Origin: Ipomoea triloba
Lineage: Eukaryota > Streptophyta > Magnoliopsida > Solanales > Convolvulaceae
Reading direction: 5' to 3'
Assembly (NCBI RefSeq): GCF_003576645.1
Contig: NC_044919.1
Location: 14,309,750 to 14,373,749 of the forward strand
Length of the DNA: 64,000 bases
Below the pieces are notes generated by a model. That model was not told the origin of the DNA and made no database searches. It saw only the letters and a program-made list of their open reading frames with translations. Below, piece after piece: positions 11,601-22,193 of the stretch. The position numbers and the translations under genes were made by a program. Position 1 is the first letter of the stretch, and each line of letters starts with the position of its first letter.

Positions 11601-14600
11601 CAGAAACAAGAAGGGACCTTATAGTGAAGAAGCATAGTCCTAGCAGTTTCCACTAGATGTCTATTCTTCCGTTCAGACACACCATTTTGTTGTGGGGTGT
11701 TCGGACAAGAAGACTCATGGAGAATACCCTCCGATTCAAGAAGGGTAGTCAAAGGAGTATTGAAATATTCCTTGGCATTATCACTCCGAAGAATTTTAAT
11801 AGACACTCCAAACTGATTTTTAATTTCATTATGAAACTTTTGAAAGATGTGAAACAGTTCAGAACGTCGTTGCATTAGGAAAACCCAAGTACAACGAGAA
11901 AAGTCATCAATAAAAGTAACAAAATACCTAAAACCTAACACAGATGCGACACGACTAGGACCCCAAATATCACTGTGAACTAAAGAGAAAGGAGATGAAG
12001 ATACTTTATTGACCCGTTCAGGAAATGAGGTTCTGGAATGTTTTCCATACTGACAAGATTCACACTCTAGTGAAGACAACTTTGAGAGATTTGGTTCAAG
12101 TTGTTGCAGTTTCTTCAAACTCGGATGACCTAGACGACAATGAGTAAGGGAAGGAGAAATAGTAGCACTACAGACAGCGGAAGCAGGAGTAGATAAGCGG
12201 TATAGTCCTTTTGATTCATACCCCGAGCCGTCTTCCCCGAACGACGGTCCTGTATAATAACAGAATCAGAAGAAAATGTAACTAGGCAATCCAGAGAGTG
12301 AGTAAGTTGACGAATGGAAATCAAGTTAAAAGGACATGTAGGTATGTACAGAACTGATGATAAAGGTAAATTAGGAAGAGGCCTTGCTTTACCAACACCA
12401 TGAGCAGTACATATGGATCCATTACCAAATACAATTGATGGAAGAGACTTAGAATCTGTGAAGTGAGTCAATAAAGAAGAATTACCACAGATATGTTCAG
12501 AAGCACCTGAATCAAGGACCCATGATCCAAGAGAGCTAGATTGAGAAACCAGGGCAGTGTGAGTCTCTTTGGTGTGAGCTACAGGAGTGACAACAGCAGC
12601 TTGGGCACTAGCTTTAAATCGGGCAAACTCTTCATATTCTGTAAGAGAGATAGTTTTAGAACCTGAATCCTGTTTGAGCTCAGCCACATTTGTAGGGGCA
12701 AGCACCGGTCTCCCATGCAGCTTCCAGCATCGATCCCGTGTGTGTCCAGATCGATTGCAGTAATCGCAATATCTAGTGTTTTTCTGCCCACTACGGTCTT
12801 TATTTCGGTTGCCCAAATGGTTACCTCGACCTCCTTGGATCACAAGAGCAGATTGGTCTGTGGTGGGTGCAGAAGTCTCACCAGGAAAGGAAGTCACTTG
12901 AAGAAGGCGTTTGAACAATTCTTGGATCCCTGGTACAACATTATCTCCAAGAATCTGGTTTCGAGTATTCTCAAACTCAGGGCCTAATTTAGATAAAACA
13001 AAGACAACAAAAAATTTTTCACGTTGGGCAATCTGTTCCGCAGGTGTCCCTCCAGTTGGTAATAGCTTATTAAACTCAGTTAATAAACTTTGAGTTTTCC
13101 CAAGAAAGGCTTCCATACTCATACAATCCTTCTTTAAGTTAACCAAATTATTAACAACTGTGTAACATTGAGAAACATCATTAGTGTATAAGGACTTGGC
13201 TTGATTCCATACCTCAACACATGATTTAAAAACTCTGAACAGTTGAATTAACTCAGGTGAAAGGGATTGCCACAAGAGACTACAAAGTTGGGCATCCACT
13301 CTTTTCCAAATTGCCTTCTCATTTTCTGGAACCTTTTCTTCCCCCTTTTCCAAATGGTCACTAACACCTTGGCCCATAAACCACATTTCAACAGCATCGG
13401 ACCACGAATGGTAGTTTTGTGACCCACATAATTTTTCAGAGGTAATAACTGGATTTCCAGATAAATTTGGCACAAACACTGAGCTAGAAATAACATTCTC
13501 AACACTGTCAGAAGTTTCCTTAATACCAGTTGAAGACATGGTTGACAAAAAGGAATATTAGCAGGTGAGTGAGAGAGTACCGTTGACCGGAATATTTTAC
13601 CGGAACAGTGCCTTTGACCGGAACAGTACCGTTGACCAGTGTTGACCGGCGTTGACCAGCGTTGACCGGCGACGGCGAAGGATCTGGAAAAAACACTGCT
13701 AGATACGTCTCCTCGAAACGAACCCAATGGAGAAAACGGCACCTTGATCGGAGATCGGAGGAGAAAGATATGACCGGAAAACAGTCGTTGTTTTTACGCC
13801 ACTGCCGGAAAATATTTGGAAAAAGAAAAACCAGAAGAAAAACAGCCTAGGAAAGAGGCTCTGATACCATGTGAAATCAGAAAAATCTGTGTTTCTTACT
13901 TGCATTTTCTACAATGGCATGCTGCCATATATATACATGTTGGAAACCTCTACACTATTGATGTCATTTCATCTTTCTATGCTACACTATTGAAGACATT
14001 TCATCTTTCTATACTACTGATGCCATTTCATCTTTCTATGCTACACTATTGAAGCCATTTCATCTTTCAAGGCATAATATAATAATTCTCAACAATGAGA
14101 AAACAAGATGAGTGAAGAATGAGGCTTACAGTAGCACAGTTGAAATATAGGTCTGGACTGCACTTCATTCTTTCATCTCTCTCCTGTACAACGTAATTTT
14201 TTTCTTTAAAAAATATTATGGATATACATCTAGGCAAGAAATAGAAATAAGTTTTTAAAAATTAAAAACTTAAAAGACCACTTTAAAGAATTAGGGGCAA
14301 TAACTTGAGAGAACATATAGGGATTTTGTCATTAACAATATATTAGGTAACTGACAACTGAAACTTTATTGAATGCATACATACAGCATTTTGGTATGCT
14401 TTCAATGATTGTAGAAGTTTTCCATGCTCCCAAGCTCCAGTAACAAAAAATGATGTGTGATAGGCATTACCTAGGTTATCTGTAATGAAGATACAAAATT
14501 CACTACGGATCTCTAATTTGAATATATCAGGACAATAATAATAGTGAAAATAATTGGAGATTAAAGTCAAGTATTGTAATTAAAAGACCAAGAGATAATA

Positions 14601-16804
14601 ATATAAATAATATAAACTTCAACTCCTCAACTAAGAAGAAAACCAAAGAAGCAGCATACATAAATCAAGTGTTTTAGTCTTTTAAGCATAGAGACATAAT
14701 GCTAAGTCCCTGTTTTTCTTACTTTTCAATCAGTTGCCATCATCTCTTACTCTATTCTCACAGCATCTATGTACATATATAGAAATGCAGTTAAGCACAC
14801 CCAACAATAAGATGTCAAGTCAAATGTCAACTGCTACAGACAAAAATGAATTTACTAGAGCTTTGCAAGTATTTAGGACAGATATCAAGTGCAGCCTATC
14901 AAGGCACAGGAGCTAAGTTCCACTCACATGCATTCGTTAAGTTTACTTATCACCCCCAAAAAAAAAACCTTGTCCCTTAAGTTAGCTTTGAGTTAAAGAC
15001 CTACACCAGGAATATCCATCCTTGACATCTACAGTGATAGCTTCCTTTGCATGCTTTATGCTCTCTTCAACAATTTCTGCCTGATCTTCAGCACCTGCAA
15101 AGAGGTGAAAAGATCGTTTAAATAGAGCAAGTTAATAAGTTAAGCCCAGAATGGAACCCAAAATAATGGGGTGAATGGAACAACAAGAAGATGAGTTATA
15201 ATGAAGCTTTACACAATACTATGCCCCATAATCTGTTTCAGAAGAAGAAACAAGTAACAAGCAAACAGCCTTCTTGCTAGCATTACTAGAACCAATGGTT
15301 TCAACTAAATAACATATTACGATGTGCTTCAGGAATAAAATTATGAATTTCTATTTTTTAAAGAAAAATTAAGGGGTAGGCTGCATAGATAAACAGGATG
15401 ACAAGTGTAAATGCTCTACAAGCAAAATCAAGCATACTACTCTCAACCGTTTTAGACCTTTTGAAGTGGGTTATGGTTTCCATAGTCACTACAGACTGCA
15501 ATATAATTGGGAATCATTCGGAATAAGGACTATTTCTTTTTTAAATCTCAAACTTTTCACACTGATTGACTCATTTACTACCACAGCACTAATCCCAGAA
15601 AAAGTAGTACTCACAGGAAATCTCATTAATAATAAAAGACTTGGAGGATAGATGGTTAAAATTTTTATTACACACTTTACAGGGTAATAACTAATAAAAG
15701 TATAAAGATATCCAAAAATTATCTTAAGAAAAAGTGAAAAAGAAAAGATTATGCTCTAGATGATCATGATACAGTAGCAATCATATAAAGAAAAATCACC
15801 TTGAGCCATTTTTCTTTCAAGCATTGACAGTTGACAAAGTATTTCTTTGTTGGGTCCCTGAGCATGAAATTCATAAGATATCTATCAGCGTTAGGAAATA
15901 TTACTCAACTACAGAATTAAGTCACCCACTACACCACTTCTGAACTAAAGAAATCACAGAACCAATAAAAAGACCTTGCTCAAACCAAACATGAAACAAT
16001 TCTTGGCTGAAGCTAAATCCCCTTTCTTCCATATGCAGTTACCCAAGCATAGCCAAGCACCTGCAAGAGAAGGGTTCAACTTTACCTGGAAAACAAAGCA
16101 TATACCCAAAAAATAAAACAGAGTTAAAATATAAAAACACCAAATTTGAACCCAATACAGAAAATTAACAAGATATCAATCTCACTTACAGCTTTTGAGA
16201 GGTGATCCTCTGCTTCCTTCTTATAATCAGGAAACACATCCAATATTTTCCCCCTCAAGTACTCGTATGTAGCTCGCTGCATTGATAATTTCCTTCTCTC
16301 TGCAAAATTCAATAACAGTACAAAATTAGCCATCCGCATCCCTTTCCATTCTACTTTTATCTAGGAGAGCAGTAGTGATGCTCCTACACCGGCCTGAGAA
16401 TTTGGGCTAAACTTGGTTCGTATCAACTAGGGTTCTCACCAATTGAGCAAACAAAGTAACCCCTCAACCCGATACACACAAAATACATCCTTCCTAAATT
16501 TGGGACTGTTCCATTTACATTTCTGACTCTGGTATTTTCAAGTTAAATGCATTTTCAAGAATTTAAGCAGCAATGCAACATGTGTTACAAAAACAAAATC
16601 AAGAAAGATACAAATAGAGGGTTTACCAGGAGGAATTGCATCGAGCAGTTGGAGGGCAAGATCGGATTTGCTCTGCAAAAGAGAGGTTTTTTCATCTGGG
16701 TTAACTGGGAAAAATGTCTCGCGAATGCTATAGAGCTCATCTGCAGCTAGTGCTACTTCCGCGAATAAATCTTTTTCGCCATTTTCTCTGATTACAGTGC
16801 TCAT
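5640..16804 (-). CDS. TTC5: TTC5-like tetratricopeptide repeat protein with C-terminal OB-type domain (13 exons)
   Basis: Coding exons in transcript order: 16627-16804, 16190-16299, 15975-16085, 15800-15857, 15005-15094, 14385-14479, 14130-14183, 8784-8921, 7475-7532, 7253-7367, 6950-7019, 5896-5967 and 5640-5759. All introns are GT-AG and every phase joins, giving 422 codons, close to the ~440 residues of animal TTC5. Residues ~60-260 are helical TPR repeats (AWLCLGNCIWKKGD in exon 3, SWYNLGNAYH across exons 5/6, YLENYERALTGFEAAAL in exon 8). Residues ~300-422 match the TTC5 C-terminal OB-like domain (GVVLIGKVMFFVKHG, EGDVVTLLQPYYHHVDFSWK). Animal TTC5/STRAP is a p300 cofactor and a reader of nascent tubulin in tubulin mRNA autoregulation; the plant role is not established. 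The start ATG lies just downstream of a short leader. Intron 7 (8922-14129) is enlarged by a Copia insertion, without which it would be about 240 bp. Coding exons appear undamaged. Confidence 0.92.
9133..9357 (-). repeat. 3' LTR of the intronic Copia element
   Basis: 225 bp, identical to the 5' LTR; preceded in element orientation by a G-rich polypurine tract at about 9358-9371. Confidence 0.95.
9365..12118 (-). CDS. pol: Copia pol: integrase, reverse transcriptase, RNase H
   Basis: 917 residues from the first Met, with the same frame open some 70 bp further upstream. The integrase zinc region ends in CESCQYGKH, and the catalytic D-D-E triad is seen in LVHSDIWGP, LRSDNAKEY and GVSERKNRH. The reverse transcriptase has the YVDDIVITGND catalytic box and the Copia signature QLDIKNAFLHGDL. 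RNase H carries TDADWAGCPWDRKSTSGYC and SSAEAEYRS. The stop codon at 9365-9367 lies within a few bases of the polypurine tract, as in intact Copia elements. All catalytic motifs are present. The only visible fault is the frame change that detaches it from gag. Confidence 0.93.
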   Translation of the reverse strand: MKKLQQLEPNLSKLSSLECESCQYGKHSRTSFPERVNKVSSSPFSLVHSDIWGPSRVASVLGFRYFVTFIDDFSRCTWVFLMQRRSELFHIFQKFHNEIKNQFGVSIKILRSDNAKEYFNTPLTTLLESEGILHESSCPNTPQQNGVSERKNRHLVETARTMLLHYKVPSCFWGDAILHSCYLINRMPSSVLHGKIPYNLLFPQEPLHKLPLKVFGCTCFVHDITPSRDKIAPKSLKCIFVGYSRVQKGFRCYCPDTRRFYVSPNVTFFENTPFFSSDSTGVVDPFPDVLPVPSFEGGIEMPLPPSVLPPNPSQTHTVSPFQFTYHRRSTLPPTTTTANIEPADSSPELSLPLDAVPAPVSSTPIASRVGNRSTRNPYPIYNFVSYHRFSPVYNAFISSLSSIYVPKSVKEALSHPGWQQAMVDEMAALHSSGTWDLVPLPPGKTVVGCRWVYNVKVGPDGQVDRLKARLVAKGYTQVFGVDYTDTFSPVAKISSIRIFLSIAAIHHWPLYQLDIKNAFLHGDLKEEVYMEQPPGFVAQGGETNLVCKLKRSLYGLKQSPRAWFGRFSTVLQDFGLIRSKVDHSVFYRHQQGKSIYLVVYVDDIVITGNDAEGMVQLKQHLFKHFETKDLGKLKYFLGIEVAQSKQGICISQRKYALDILEETGMLDCRPIDTPMDPNIKLVPEQGKLFSDPGRYRRLVGKLLYLTVTRPDISFAVSIVSQFLASPCDSHWDAVIRILRYIKKSPGTGVLYKDHGNTEIIGYTDADWAGCPWDRKSTSGYCVFLGGNLISWKSKKQNVVARSSAEAEYRSIALGTCELIWLKHLLSELKFYMKGPIKLMCDNQAALHIASNPVFHERTKHIEIDCHFVREKIASGEIVTSFVGTNDQLADIFTKALRGPRVEYLCNKLGAFDIHAPA
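12130..13548 (-). CDS. gag: Copia gag and protease
   Basis: 472 codons. The N-terminal half is a gag of the plant Copia UBN2 type (GSQNYHSWSDAVEMWFMGQG; later REKFFVVFVLSKLGPEFE). A CCHC zinc knuckle CDYCNRSGHTRDRC (C-X2-C-X4-H-X4-C) lies near residue 260 and would bind genomic RNA. The aspartic protease active site VLDSGASEHICG follows. The last ~20 residues (from GMNQKDYTAYLLLL) are out of the ancestral frame; the expected pre-integrase sequence continues in another frame that opens into pol. The original reading was therefore one continuous gag-pol polyprotein. Confidence 0.9.
   Translation of the reverse strand: MSTMSSTGIKETSDSVENVISSSVFVPNLSGNPVITSEKLCGSQNYHSWSDAVEMWFMGQGVSDHLEKGEEKVPENEKAIWKRVDAQLCSLLWQSLSPELIQLFRVFKSCVEVWNQAKSLYTNDVSQCYTVVNNLVNLKKDCMSMEAFLGKTQSLLTEFNKLLPTGGTPAEQIAQREKFFVVFVLSKLGPEFENTRNQILGDNVVPGIQELFKRLLQVTSFPGETSAPTTDQSALVIQGGRGNHLGNRNKDRSGQKNTRYCDYCNRSGHTRDRCWKLHGRPVLAPTNVAELKQDSGSKTISLTEYEEFARFKASAQAAVVTPVAHTKETHTALVSQSSSLGSWVLDSGASEHICGNSSLLTHFTDSKSLPSIVFGNGSICTAHGVGKARPLPNLPLSSVLYIPTCPFNLISIRQLTHSLDCLVTFSSDSVIIQDRRSGKTARGMNQKDYTAYLLLLPLSVVLLFLLPLLIVV
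13858..13869 (-). other. Primer-binding site of the intronic Copia element
   Basis: TGGTATCAGAGC on the minus strand directly abuts the LTR; it is complementary to the 3' end of initiator tRNA-Met, the usual primer of Copia reverse transcription. Confidence 0.9.
13870..14094 (-). repeat. 5' LTR of the intronic Copia element
   Basis: 225 bp, TG...CA termini, indistinguishable from the LTR at 9133-9357. It contains a TATATATATGG promoter-like stretch on the minus strand and internal short repeats of the phrase CATTTCATCTTTCTATGCTA. Confidence 0.95.
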
Positions 16805-16930
16805 CTTTGCGGGTTATGCAGAGTTGAACTGAGGACTGAAGAGCCAGGCTACAGAGCCAAAATTAGTGTAGACTCGACTTCTTCAACTTTAGCGAGCCTG
16901 TCTGACAACTTAACAAGGAAGTTGTTTTGA
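16805..16930 (-). promoter_or_regulatory. Leader and promoter-proximal region of the TTC5-like gene
   Basis: Non-coding sequence upstream of the start ATG (minus strand). No convincing TATA box was seen within 120 bp, so a TATA-less promoter is possible. Confidence 0.35.
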
Positions 16931-17752
16931 GAACCTACAAATTAGCCCCTCTATTTCTACGGAAGTATATCATAGACCCTTACAAGTTACAAGTTACAAC
17001 CCCAAAAAGAAATTACTAGAAAAATGATTATATTTTTTGGTTGGTAAAAAAATAAATTACAAAGAATATTCATTTTATTGTTTAAATGTTTAGTTAGATG
17101 ATGAATAGTAAATAATGAGTATAAAGATAAATATGTCCTACACAATGATAATGATAATTATAATAAAAATATTACAGAGTAGTATTTTTTTAATTAAAAT
17201 ATTACAGAGTATAATTTATAAATTAACTTATTATAATTATTTATTTTATTACAATTTGTACATATTTGGTCTACGGTAATATACCCTTACAGCCCCCCTT
17301 CCCTTGTTTCTTTCTATTTGAATAGTGATATTCTCATATGCCACTATTATATTATCAATAATATAACGACAAGACATAAATTTGCTCTACATTTGCGAGA
17401 TGATACCCATTAACAACATTTCCAATCGGTTTGCTACTTTGCTAGCACCTTTGCAATGACTTAATAAAGAACATTGCATAATGAAATGCGACACAAATCT
17501 TTCATGGTTTCTAGCTTGTCATTTTTGGTATTATCACAATATTTGTGCAATTTAATCCACTCAGCAATCTTCCTTATGCAAAAATGAAATAAAATAAAAT
17601 AAAAAATACCTACACAGTATCACAACATCCACCCTCACTATGTCCCAATAATTCAAATAAAAGCTCGGGCTCATGCTATCCGAATCGAGAGACTTATTTG
17701 GGTACACCGTACACGTTATTAACTGTTCTTTTCGCCCTCCTCTTTATTTATA
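16931..17752. other. AT-rich intergenic stretch
   Basis: No gene or bounded repeat was recognised between the TTC5-like promoter and the Sirevirus-type insertion. It contains short A/T-rich tracts only. Confidence 0.5.
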
Positions 17753-17757
17753 GGTCT

Positions 17758-18561
17758 TGAAAAAGATTGTGAGTCTTGAATTCACAAACTTAAAGATGTC
17801 TACTTAATTTTAATCAAATTAAAACTTAAGCAAAAGAATAAATAAACCTGAAACTACGACAACCAGGATTGTTAACGCAGTTTGGAGCAATACTCCTACA
17901 TCTGCGGGGCCACTCACGAAAACCCAATCCACTAAGAAAAACAAAGAGTTACAAGAAATAAAGATACCAACACCATTCAACAATGGACTACGTTGAGTAC
18001 AAAATTATTTCTTCAAAACTACGCTTGTGGATGAATTCGTGCAAGCCGATCACCAAGTCTTCATAAGCTTCATGAATAATCTGACCAGTATTCGCAACCT
18101 TCAACTTTAATGTTGTAGAACAAACGAGATAGCCATAATATGATTCCTTCTTAAATTGAGATGTAATAAAATAATATAGCTAGTAGATTTGATCAAATCA
18201 CTCTCATAATTCCTTCGTAATTTGTGAAGATCAAATGAATAATAATTCCTCCTTTTATACACAATACCCAATTTGAACTTCTGGCTGCTATTTTCCAAAG
18301 GTTAGTTTCCCAACAAAAGCTCATCACCATATAATTAAATCTTCCCCATAATAATCGCACAAGCAACGAATAATTCTGATGAAGATCTGTACCAGGTCCT
18401 GAGGCAGCTCCAGAAGCAGGTCCAGGCAGTTTAGAAATTACTTTAAAAAACTTTAAACTTATCCTAATGTGTGTCAAATAATTTGGCCAATAAACTAACA
18501 TGTACCAATTGAACATTTGAACATTTATAACATTTAATCATGTATCAATTGGACATTTACA
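17758..18561 (-). repeat. 3' LTR of the Sirevirus-type element
   Basis: 804 bp, TG...CA termini; the polypurine tract CCAAAGGGGGAGTTT (minus strand) abuts it at about 18562-18576. Confidence 0.9.
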
Positions 18562-20270
18562 AACTCCCCCTTTGGCAATTATTTGACATCATAAACAAGA
18601 ATTACAATGAAAGAAACTATTTAAACTGTCTGGACTTTCCATAGAGAAGCTTCAAAGACATCCAATCAGACTATAATGCACTGGTCAGAGATTGCCACGA
18701 TATCTCAAACAAAACCATCATATAAGATATACTTTCAAAAACTCATCAACTACTGTTTAAGAGCTTGTTTCAAAAACATCAAGAATAGCTCCAACTTGAA
18801 AGACATAAAGTACTGATCAAGAGTGGCATAAAAATAATAAAGCATAAAAATACCATAATGAGGCCATAATCAAAAAATACCAAAAGGAGAATACCATAAG
18901 AAAATACCAAAAAGAGAATACCATATGAGTGCTCCCCCTCAACTAAATATCTCCCCCTTGAGGTCAAATTAAGTGCCAAAGGAGTAGAGAGAATAATCTG
19001 AAGCACCAGAACCAGTAACATCTTCGGAGTCAAAACCAGACAATGATATCTTCAGATAGGCTTCCATAAATAAACCGATTACAACAGATTTCAAAAGCGG
19101 CTGGCTCCCCCTCAGATTTATTACTCCCCCTTTTTGTCAAATAGATTGACAAAGTTGATCATCAGTGTCATGAGGCATGGGCTGATGGAGTGCTCATAAG
19201 ATCTGTATAAGGAATCCCATTTCGTATCATAATAATCTCCATATAGATTAACCATTCCCATCCATCAGCAAAATCACCATCAATTAGTAAGATAATCCAT
19301 ATAAGATAATAATCCAAAAGATATGAGGATCCAAAAATAATATGATAATCCAAATAATGTAATAATGCAAATGATAGTCCGAATAAGATAATCCAAATAA
19401 GCAGCCCCCCCTTAATTTGTACTTCGTGACGGTGTCATCATCATAATAAGACAAATTTTAGTGCTAGTTTCCTTGAAACTGTAACAGAAACCTGCAAAAG
19501 TAAAATAGAGACGAGAAACCCAGACCTAGAAAACAAAACAGCAAAAAAGCACTTATAGCCACAATTGCAGATATTGTCAAAAGAGTCAAACAAAGTGCAT
19601 AAAACAATAAACACATTCAAATAAAGCAAATTTAGGCCCAGATTCATAACGGATAGCACAGAAAGCACACGCACAAAGTCACATACGGTCATGACCGGAC
19701 CAAATTGATAACACAAAGTCACAAAACACATAACAAGAATAGCAAAATCAGATTGGATATCAATTAAGAAAAACACATAGATCAACTCTGGCACAGATAC
19801 AAGCATATCAAGCAAAACACGTTCAGAAACAGATAAAGTAGACATAGGTCCAGAGAATAAAACAATAAATAATGGAGATACGCACATAAAGAAAATTCAA
19901 CTTATGCACATTAAAAAAACATAACGAAAGCATAAATAGATAGTAAAACCATGGGATTCCAAGACACAGGTATTAAGGCAATACCAACAAAAGAATAAGA
20001 ATAAGAAGGTACCAACACTCCCGAAGAGGTTTTCCTTTCAGCTTTTCATAATGCACTGAGTCCGAAAAAACTTAGAGTTTCCACATCTGAACAAAGTTCT
20101 TGATCTGGAAAAGAGAGCAACTCTTATTAGGCAAAAAATAGCTTATTGAATTATAAAATACCTGGTTTTATTTCGACGATGATTTTTCAATGTAGATTTT
20201 CCAATCCAATCTCTTCATCTTCCACTAGTTCCCAAGAACCATTTTTTCCTTTTGCTGCATGTGGTATAAA
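18562..20270 (-). other. Non-coding 3' region of the Sirevirus-type element with repeated polypurine tracts
   Basis: Occupies the place where pol and any downstream envelope-like gene would lie. An open frame of 148 codons at 19441-19887 is hydrophobic and unlike known proteins, and I do not regard it as a gene. At least five CT-rich plus-strand blocks (polypurine on the sense strand) are scattered between 18563 and 19412. Confidence 0.6.
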
Positions 20271-22044
20271 CTAAGATATAAAATCTGCTTTCCTGACCCA
20301 AACTTGTTTTACAAATGGTGCAATGCGCTTGTGAGTGTATTTCTCGGCTCTTTGATCCTTGTAAAAGTAGTAACACTCTGGTCTGGTGTGTCCTCCAATC
20401 CTGCAATAATGACAAACAGGGTTATAAGGTTTATAGGCACGTTTATATTTCATTACCATATCATGACGGTGCCTCGCTGAACTCATTTGCCTTGCTATAC
20501 TGGTTTCTGGAATATCTTCTGGACCTGGTCCAGTTGCTTTGACAAATATAGTTTTACCATTGTGTTTGTCCCCTGTGAAACCGAGACCAAACTTTGTAGT
20601 TGATTGCCGGCCTGTGTCCAGAATTTCATCAAGGGTTGATGTAGTATCCATCATCTGGATCTGTTTCTTGAGTGTAGTCAGTTCCTGCGTTAGTTTGACC
20701 ACTTCCTGTTTCAGCTTATTAGCTTCTTGTGCAGAAGCAGCTTCGAGTAAGAGATCTCTTTCAGATATTTGATTTTTGTACACTTTGTTGGCGTTTTCTA
20801 ATATCCCTACCTGACTACACAAAGAACGATTAGCTTTAAGCAAACATTCCCACTTGGGATATAATTTTTTATACTCTACTTCATAAGAAAAAGGAGGAAT
20901 ATCAAGATCTTCTGTAGAGTTGTAGTCACAGCCTTCTGAATCAGCTATATCTTCATCTTCAACTTCTGGATCAGCTTCAATCTTGGCTGTGAACGCTACA
21001 AAGTTTCCGGTTATATCTTCTGGATCAGCTTCATCGTCACTCCATGTTAGAGCTGCCATTGATTTTTTTCTTCGTAGGTAAGTGGCACACTCAGCCTGAA
21101 CATGTCCAAAACCTTCACACTCGTAGCACCGAATGCCCTTGCCACCTGTTTTTTTCTCTAGATTGGGTTGTACGTGTTGCAGATGGTTTGTAATTTGATC
21201 CATTGGACGTGGAATTGGGTTTTGATGTATTTGATCCTTCGAAGTTTTGAGAGTTGTTGCCGCGGAAGCTTTTCTTCTGTTTGACCTGTTTCAAGATCTT
21301 ATTGAAATGTTTGGTTAATAAAACTACTGGATCATCATCCTCAATATCGTCTAGATCTGTTTCAGGTACCTGTTCGTCAACTGTAAAAGCAACATTCTTT
21401 TGTTTTCTAGAATGGTCAGTCAGTATTTCCATTTCATAGGTTCTGATATTACCCATTAGCTCAGCCAAGGTTTGTTTTTCCCACCCGGAGTGTTCCTGTA
21501 TGGCAGTTACCTTCATTCTGAACCGAGGCGGAAGCGAACGTAACACCTTTTTGATTAACTTCTGTTCTGAAAATGGTTCGCCTAGAGTGACTGCACGACT
21601 GGCTATCTCTTGAACTCTTTCATTGAAGCTTACAATATTTTCATCTTCATTCATTCGCAAGTCTTCGAAGTCACTTTGAACCAGCTGAAGTTTGGATTGT
21701 TTGACAGAGGTAGTGCCTTCGTACGTTGTTTCTAAGATTTCCCAAGCTTCTTTGGCGGTGGCACAACCTGTAATCAAATTAAATTGGCTTTCGTGAATTA
21801 AAGAAAAAAATATATCAAGAGCTTTTGCATTATAGCTTGCGGTAGTTGTTTCTGCCATAGTCCATTCAACTTCAGGTTTTATCACTGGTGGATCTCCTTC
21901 TTTTTCACCAGCTTTGGTAGGATGATCCCATCCGGACAACACTGTCTTCCAAACACCTTGAGCCCTAAGATGCATTTGGGTGCGGGCTTTCCAGTAGGCA
22001 TAATTTTCTCCGGTGAGTTCTAGAGGAGACCCGAGCTTGTCCAT
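20271..22044 (-). pseudogene. gag: Sirevirus gag with one frame break in a homopolymer
   Basis: Two overlapping frames make one gag. The first runs from ATG 22044 (MDKLGSPLELTGENYAYWKA, the usual start of Copia gag) through the UBN2-type domain to a stop at 21115. The second carries the first zinc knuckle CYECEGFGHVQAEC, an acidic stretch (TWSDDEADPED), a predicted coiled coil (NKLKQEVVKLTQELTTLKKQ) and a second knuckle CHYCRIGGHTRPEC before a stop at 20271. The frames swap at a run of seven A on the minus strand (21149-21155), so the break could be a real one-base slip or a sequencing error. An ATG 84 bp further upstream is also in frame but adds an atypical hydrophobic leader. Nothing recognisable as pol follows. 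Confidence 0.85.
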
Positions 22045-22193
22045 CCTGAAGTACTTAACACACGGTGAAATACAAAGACAGAACCAAAACAAAGAAAACA
22101 AAAACACAAGATGAACTCGTAAGTTCAAGAAGCACGATTTTGAAGCCAGATCGGTTAGACTAAAAATTTAAGTCCCCGTGCTCTGATACCAAA

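Larger units (their letters stand above)
9133..14094 (-). mobile_element. Complete Copia LTR retrotransposon inside intron 7 of the TTC5-like gene
   Basis: Two 225-bp LTRs, 9133-9357 and 13870-14094, begin TGTGAAATC and end CTCAACA on the plus strand. They read as identical base for base. A 5-bp target duplication ATGAG flanks the element (9128-9132 and 14095-14099). The element runs on the minus strand, the same direction as the host gene. The primer-binding site is at 13858-13869 (TGGTATCAGAGC on the minus strand, complementary to initiator tRNA-Met), touching the 5' LTR. A polypurine tract adjoins the 3' LTR at about 9358-9371. Internal coding order gag, protease, integrase, RT, RNase H defines Copia. 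Identical LTRs imply recent insertion. One frame change near 12.2 kb separates gag-protease from pol. Confidence 0.96.

Noticed and set aside
19441..19887. 148-codon frame in the Sirevirus 3' region as an envelope-like gene
   Set aside because: It is hydrophobic but lacks recognisable signal, coiled coil or similarity; composition follows the local base bias.
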